10,370 nucleotides of DNA from an uncultured Porphyromonadaceae bacterium (lineage in GTDB: Bacteria > Bacteroidota > Bacteroidia > Bacteroidales > Muribaculaceae): the NCBI GenBank assembly GCA_947176545.1, contig CAMWRB010000028.1, forward strand, positions 1-10,370, in the 5' to 3' direction. The translations under genes were made by a program, and so were the position numbers. This document shows, one piece after another, positions 6,936 to 10,370 of the stretch (position 1 is its first letter; each line of letters starts with the position of its first letter). Below the pieces are notes generated by a model, which made no database searches, had not been told where the DNA came from, and saw nothing but the letters and a program-made list of their open reading frames with translations.

Positions 6936-7796
6936 ATGCAAAGACGAGTCACCATACAGGGTGTAGCCGGTTGTTATCACGATGCGGCTGCGCGCAACTA
7001 TTTCGCAGACAGATTTCCCGAAGATAATGTTCAGACGATACCTTGCGACACGTTCCCGAAAATGTTTGAGGTGCTTGAACAGGATGCCTCTCTTATCGGA
7101 GTGCTCGCTATCGAAAATACCATTGCAGGAGCTTTATTGCAAAATCACGAGCTTCTGCGCAAGAGTCCGTTATCAGTAGTTGGAGAATTCAAGATGCGAA
7201 TCTCGCATGTACTCGCGGCCCTACCCGGACAGAGTATAGACGAGTTGGATTCAGTCTTCTCACACCCTATGGCTCTGATGCAATGCGACAATTTCTTTCG
7301 TGCCAATCCTCATTTGAAAAAGATAGAACACTTCGACACAGCCGGAGCCGCACGTGATATAGCCGAAGGACGCATTGCCGGTCGCGGAGCTGTCTGCGGT
7401 GAATATGCGGCCCAATTATACGGCCTCAATATTCTGCAAAAGGGTATAGAGACAAATAAACGCAACTTTACCCGTTTTCTCATCCTTGCAGACCCCCTTA
7501 TAGCTCCCGAACTGATACCTGACGACAGCCATATCAACAAGGCTTCAGTCGTCTTCACACTCCCTCATACGCAGGGAGCGCTATCGAAAATTCTGACTAT
7601 TCTCTCGTTCTATGACATGAATCTCTCCAAAATACAATCCACTCCTATTTTGGGACGGGAATGGGAATATAGATTTTATCTCGACTTGACATTCAAGAGC
7701 TACGCGCGCTTCATGCAGTCGGTCACTGCCGTCAGACCGTTGATGAGCGATTTCCGACTGCTCGGAGCTTACAGAGAGTGTGAGAATCCGGTCTAA
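6936..7796 (+). CDS. pheA: Prephenate dehydratase with C-terminal ACT domain
   Basis: 286 residues, normal for a monofunctional enzyme. It converts prephenate to phenylpyruvate in the cytoplasm, the committed step to phenylalanine. Catalytic-domain motifs: IQGVAGCYHDAAA at residues 7-19, IENTIAGALLQNHELL at 59-74, SHPMALMQC at 109-117, and NFTRF at 177-181 containing the family's TRF active-site motif (T179-R180-F181). The ACT domain spans about 203-280, with GAL at 214-216. The allosteric ESRP motif is replaced by QSTP at 234-237 (SKIQSTPILGREWEYRFYLD). From memory, other Bacteroidales enzymes also have an IQS-type motif, so this may be lineage-typical, but phenylalanine feedback control should not be assumed. 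It is first of three same-strand genes, 34 bases before the aminotransferase. Confidence 0.95.
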   Translation: MQRRVTIQGVAGCYHDAAARNYFADRFPEDNVQTIPCDTFPKMFEVLEQDASLIGVLAIENTIAGALLQNHELLRKSPLSVVGEFKMRISHVLAALPGQSIDELDSVFSHPMALMQCDNFFRANPHLKKIEHFDTAGAARDIAEGRIAGRGAVCGEYAAQLYGLNILQKGIETNKRNFTRFLILADPLIAPELIPDDSHINKASVVFTLPHTQGALSKILTILSFYDMNLSKIQSTPILGREWEYRFYLDLTFKSYARFMQSVTAVRPLMSDFRLLGAYRECENPV

Positions 7797-7830
7797 GGCA
7801 CACTCAGATACTCATTAATTCTTCATTATA

Positions 7831-9033
7831 ATGAAACAGATAATCCCGGCAGAACGAGTGTCGGAAATAAAGGAATATTACTTCTCGCGCAAGTTACGCG
7901 AAGTCGCCCAACTCAATGCCGACGGACGCGATATCATATCACTGGGGATAGGGGGACCCGACTTACCCCCGGCTCCTGAAGTGATTGAGACACTTATTGA
8001 AACTGCTGAACGAGCCGATGCACATTCCTATCAGAGCTTCAAGGGAATACCCGAACTGCGTCACGCTTTTGCCGACTGGTACAGACGCTTTTATGGAGTC
8101 AAGCTGGATGCTGACACCGAGATACAACCCCTGATAGGGTCTAAAGAGGGGGTGCTCTATATCTCGCTGGCTTTCTTAAACCCCGGAGATGGAGTGCTTG
8201 TTCCCAATCCGGGTTATCCGACATACACCTCCGCTTCACGTATTGTCGGAGCGGAAATATACAATTATAATCTTACACCGGAAAATGATTGGTGGCCCGA
8301 CTTCGAGGAACTTGAGAGACTGCCTCTGGAGAAGATAAAACTGATGTGGGTCAATTACCCGCACATGCCAACCGGCACACCTGCCTCTGAGGAACTATAC
8401 CGTCAGCTCGTACACTTTGCTCGAAAACATAACATAGTATTGGCTCACGACAATCCATACTCGTTCATACTGAGTGAAAGGCCGGTTTCAATTCTCTCCA
8501 TACCGGGTGCCTCAGACATAGCGATTGAACTCAATTCGCTGAGCAAGAGTCATAACATGGCAGGATGGCGTGTGGCGATGCTTGCCTCAAATGCCGAGTT
8601 TGTGGAATGGATTGTCAAAGTGAAATCAAATGTGGATTCCGGTCAGTTTCTTCCCGTGATGCGGGCTGCGGCCAAGGCTCTTTCACTCCCTGACGAATGG
8701 TATGCCCGGGTCAATCGGACATACTCCGGCCGTCGTGAGATAGCAGAGGAAATCATGAAAGTGCTGGACTGCAGTTTTGACCCACGTCAGCAAGGACTTT
8801 TCCTATGGGGCAAAGTACCGTCGGACGCAGGCTGTGGCGAGAAACTTGCCGACAGACTGTTATATGAAGCCCGCGTATTTGTCACACCGGGATTCATTTT
8901 CGGAAGTAACGGTGACCAATATATACGCATATCCTTATGTGCCAAAGAGTCGGCACTTCATGAAGCCTTGACCCGTATAAAGGTTTGGAAGGAAAGACAG
9001 GGTATGAGCAATCCGGGTCAGTCAGATTCATAA
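7831..9033 (+). CDS. PLP-dependent class I/II aminotransferase, probably aromatic amino acid
   Basis: 400 residues, typical of fold-type I aminotransferases. Visible landmarks: SLGIGGPDLPP at 37-47, NPGYPTY at 126-132, NYPHMPTG at 175-182, AHDNPYSF at 205-212 with D207 facing the pyridine nitrogen, SLSKSHNMAGWR at 236-247 with Schiff-base lysine K239, and YIRISLC at 364-370 with substrate-carboxylate R366. The sequence resembles LL-diaminopimelate/AlaA-type enzymes as much as classical aromatic aminotransferases. Position between prephenate dehydratase and DAHP synthase/chorismate mutase argues for transamination of phenylpyruvate (or prephenate) to give phenylalanine. Oddity: the usual Asn before PTG, which contacts PLP in aspartate aminotransferase, is Met179. 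Substrate is inference from context. Confidence 0.9.
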   Translation: MKQIIPAERVSEIKEYYFSRKLREVAQLNADGRDIISLGIGGPDLPPAPEVIETLIETAERADAHSYQSFKGIPELRHAFADWYRRFYGVKLDADTEIQPLIGSKEGVLYISLAFLNPGDGVLVPNPGYPTYTSASRIVGAEIYNYNLTPENDWWPDFEELERLPLEKIKLMWVNYPHMPTGTPASEELYRQLVHFARKHNIVLAHDNPYSFILSERPVSILSIPGASDIAIELNSLSKSHNMAGWRVAMLASNAEFVEWIVKVKSNVDSGQFLPVMRAAAKALSLPDEWYARVNRTYSGRREIAEEIMKVLDCSFDPRQQGLFLWGKVPSDAGCGEKLADRLLYEARVFVTPGFIFGSNGDQYIRISLCAKESALHEALTRIKVWKERQGMSNPGQSDS

Positions 9034-9074
9034 ATATAAACATCGAGAGCCTATCTCACAAGAATATAGATAAT

Positions 9075-10154
9075 ATGTTTGAAGATATAAAACCACTGTT
9101 CGATAATTATCCCGAAGAAAAGGAATTATTTGTCATCACCGGTCCCTGCTCAGCCGAGACTGAGGACCAGACCCTGACAACTGCACGTCAGCTGGCTGCA
9201 AACGGCATCAAGATATTCCGTGCCGGCATATGGAAACCGCGTACCCGTCCCGGAGGTTTCGAGGGTGTGGGTGAAGCCGGACTCCCCTGGCTGCAAAGAG
9301 TCAAAGAGGAGACCGGAATGATGGTGTCTACCGAAGTCGCCAACCGCAATCATGTCATTGCCGCCGTCAATGCCGGTATTGACCTGATTTGGATTGGAGC
9401 CCGCACATCGGCAAATCCGTTTGCCATGCAGGAGATTGCAGATACTCTTGAAGCTCTCGGTGTCGACATACCGGTATTGGTCAAGAATCCGGTCAATCCC
9501 GATATCGATTTATGGATTGGAGCTCTGCAACGCATATATAATGCCGGTATACGTCGGCTCGGTGCAATACATCGCGGTTTCTCGGTATACGGCAAGCATC
9601 TCTATCGTAACATGCCGCAATGGCATATACCGATTGAATTGAGACTGCGTCACCCCAACATACCTATCATACATGACCCCTCTCATATAGGTGGCAAGCG
9701 CGAACTGGTCGCACCCCTGTCGCAACAGGCACTCGACATGGGATTTAACGGGTTGATTATCGAGAGTCATTGCTCGCCGGATGAGGCATGGAGTGACGCG
9801 TCCCAACAACTTACTCCGGAGGTACTTAATTTCATACTTAACACACTGGTGGTAAGACGCGATAAACAGACGACTGAAAATCTGACACTTCTCCGCCAGC
9901 AGATAGACCGAATAGACAATGACCTGATGGAAATTCTCTCAAAGCGTATGCAGGTGTCACGCGAAATCGGCAAATATAAAAAAGAACACCGTATGCCTGT
10001 GGTGCAGGCGACGCGTTACAACGACGTCTTGCGCTCGCGTGTCGCCTTGGGCAAGGAGATGGGTATGGATGCCGACTTTCTGAAGACTATTCTTTTAGCA
10101 ATACACGATGAGTCGGTCAGACAACAAATAGAGATAATCAATGACCGCGATTAA
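9075..10154 (+). CDS. Bifunctional DAHP synthase / chorismate mutase (AroQ type)
   Basis: 359 residues from the ATG at 9075. The frame extends back to 8985 inside the aminotransferase gene, but the 9075 start leaves the usual short lead before the first DAHP synthase motif. The N-terminal part (about 1-260) is a DAHP synthase of the Iβ (KDO8P synthase-like) type, joining phosphoenolpyruvate and erythrose-4-phosphate: GPCSAE at 23-28, KPRTRPGGFEG at 54-64, HDPSHIGGKRE at 200-210, and IESHCSPDEAWSDASQQLTP at 229-248. The C-terminal part (about 270-359) is an AroQ chorismate mutase: LRQQIDRIDNDLMEILSKRM with R274 and R291 matching E. coli R11 and R28, GKYK with K302 matching K39, and ESVRQQ near the end. 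The fusion feeds prephenate towards the dehydratase encoded upstream. The mutase domain may also act as the regulatory domain, as in some related fusions. Confidence 0.95.
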   Translation: MFEDIKPLFDNYPEEKELFVITGPCSAETEDQTLTTARQLAANGIKIFRAGIWKPRTRPGGFEGVGEAGLPWLQRVKEETGMMVSTEVANRNHVIAAVNAGIDLIWIGARTSANPFAMQEIADTLEALGVDIPVLVKNPVNPDIDLWIGALQRIYNAGIRRLGAIHRGFSVYGKHLYRNMPQWHIPIELRLRHPNIPIIHDPSHIGGKRELVAPLSQQALDMGFNGLIIESHCSPDEAWSDASQQLTPEVLNFILNTLVVRRDKQTTENLTLLRQQIDRIDNDLMEILSKRMQVSREIGKYKKEHRMPVVQATRYNDVLRSRVALGKEMGMDADFLKTILLAIHDESVRQQIEIINDRD

Positions 10155-10187
10155 TACGCGAAAAAAATCAACAAATATTTTACAGGT

Positions 10188-10219
10188 ATTGCGGTTGTAA
10201 GAAAATAATTGTAACTTTG
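10188..10219 (+). promoter_or_regulatory. Promoter of tRNA-Leu
   Basis: ATTG at 10188-10191 and TAACTTTG at 10212-10219 form a -33/-7 pair with 20 bases between them, the Bacteroidota arrangement. The -7 box is a perfect TAnnTTTG match and ends 10 bases before the mature tRNA 5' end, so only a very short 5' leader would be removed. Confidence 0.7.
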
Positions 10220-10229
10220 TATCCGCAAC

Positions 10230-10311
10230 GCGCACGTGGCGTAATTGGTAGCCGCGCCAGACTTAGGATCTGGTGTCTTACGACGTGGGGGTTCGAGTCC
10301 CTTCGTGCGCA
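10230..10311 (+). tRNA. tRNA-Leu (anticodon UAG)
   Basis: 82 bases fold as a class II tRNA. The acceptor stem GCGCACG (10230-10236) pairs with CGTGCGC (10304-10310), with discriminator A at 10311. The anticodon stem CCAGA/TCTGG encloses the loop CTTAGGA, giving anticodon TAG at 10264-10266, which reads CUA and other CUN leucine codons. The long variable arm (around TGTCTTACGACG) is expected for leucine tRNAs. GGTTCGAGTCC is the T-arm. The 3' CCA is not encoded: A is followed by CCC. Confidence 0.96.
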
Positions 10312-10319
10312 CCCGTCAG

Positions 10320-10362
10320 CCAAAACCCAAGAGAGGGAGAGGAGCAGGGGGTTGTGGTTTTT
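10320..10362 (+). terminator. Possible terminator after tRNA-Leu
   Basis: CCAAAACCC at 10320-10328 can pair with GGGTTGTGG at 10349-10357, with one A-G mismatch, across a purine-rich 20-base loop. TTTTT follows at 10358-10362. The position 8 bases after the tRNA suits a terminator, but the loop is long and the stem imperfect. Confidence 0.35.
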
Positions 10363-10370
10363 ATTGGTGT

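Noticed and set aside
8985..9074. N-terminal extension of the DAHP synthase/chorismate mutase into the aminotransferase gene
   Set aside because: Homologues begin shortly before the GPCSAE motif; the ATG at 9075 fits and avoids a 49-base overlap.
10140..10170. CGCG...CGCG inverted repeat next to an A-run after the last operon gene
   Set aside because: The stem is only 4 bp, and the run is A rather than T in the direction of transcription, so it is not a convincing terminator.

Overview
The window looks like chromosomal DNA from a gut-type member of Bacteroidota, order Bacteroidales. A family such as Muribaculaceae fits, but that level is inference. The evidence is: promoter -7 boxes of the TAnnTTTG type (1399-1406 and 10212-10219) with no Shine-Dalgarno sequences; secreted proteins ending in type IX secretion (T9SS)-like C-terminal tails; a Bacteroidales-style phenylalanine gene cluster; and moderate GC content.

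Left part, minus strand (1-1288): two overlapping genes read leftwards. The first encodes a very small secreted protein with a sorting-type tail and no catalytic domain. The second encodes a CotH-kinase-family secreted protein that is cut by the left edge of the window. They overlap by 4 bases (ATGA), and their N-terminal beta-rich segments resemble each other.

Middle, plus strand (about 1376-6472): a divergent promoter region leads into a PNGase F-type peptide:N-glycosidase with all three catalytic acids recognisable. Two bases later comes a DUF2461 protein, and then a large multidomain GH13 alpha-amylase/pullulanase-like enzyme. Both enzymes carry signal peptides and T9SS-type tails, so this is a secreted glycan- and glycoprotein-degrading group. 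A 16-bp perfect hairpin closes it.

6397-6935 is a 539-bp intergenic stretch. It holds the terminator hairpin, a short palindromic element that looks like a dispersed repeat, and a second strong hairpin lying inside a possible 35-codon ORF. A plausible promoter at its right end drives the next genes.

Right part, plus strand (6936-10154): a three-gene aromatic amino acid operon. It encodes prephenate dehydratase, a class I/II aminotransferase, and a fused DAHP synthase/chorismate mutase. Together they cover entry into the shikimate pathway, chorismate to prephenate, prephenate to phenylpyruvate, and transamination to phenylalanine. No prephenate dehydrogenase follows. Instead a tRNA-Leu(UAG) with its own promoter ends the window.

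The most interesting items are the secreted PNGase F homologue, the CotH plus mini-tail-protein pair, the palindromic element, and the possible leader ORF/hairpin upstream of the phenylalanine operon. I see no CRISPR array, transposase, phage gene or clearly new defence system.
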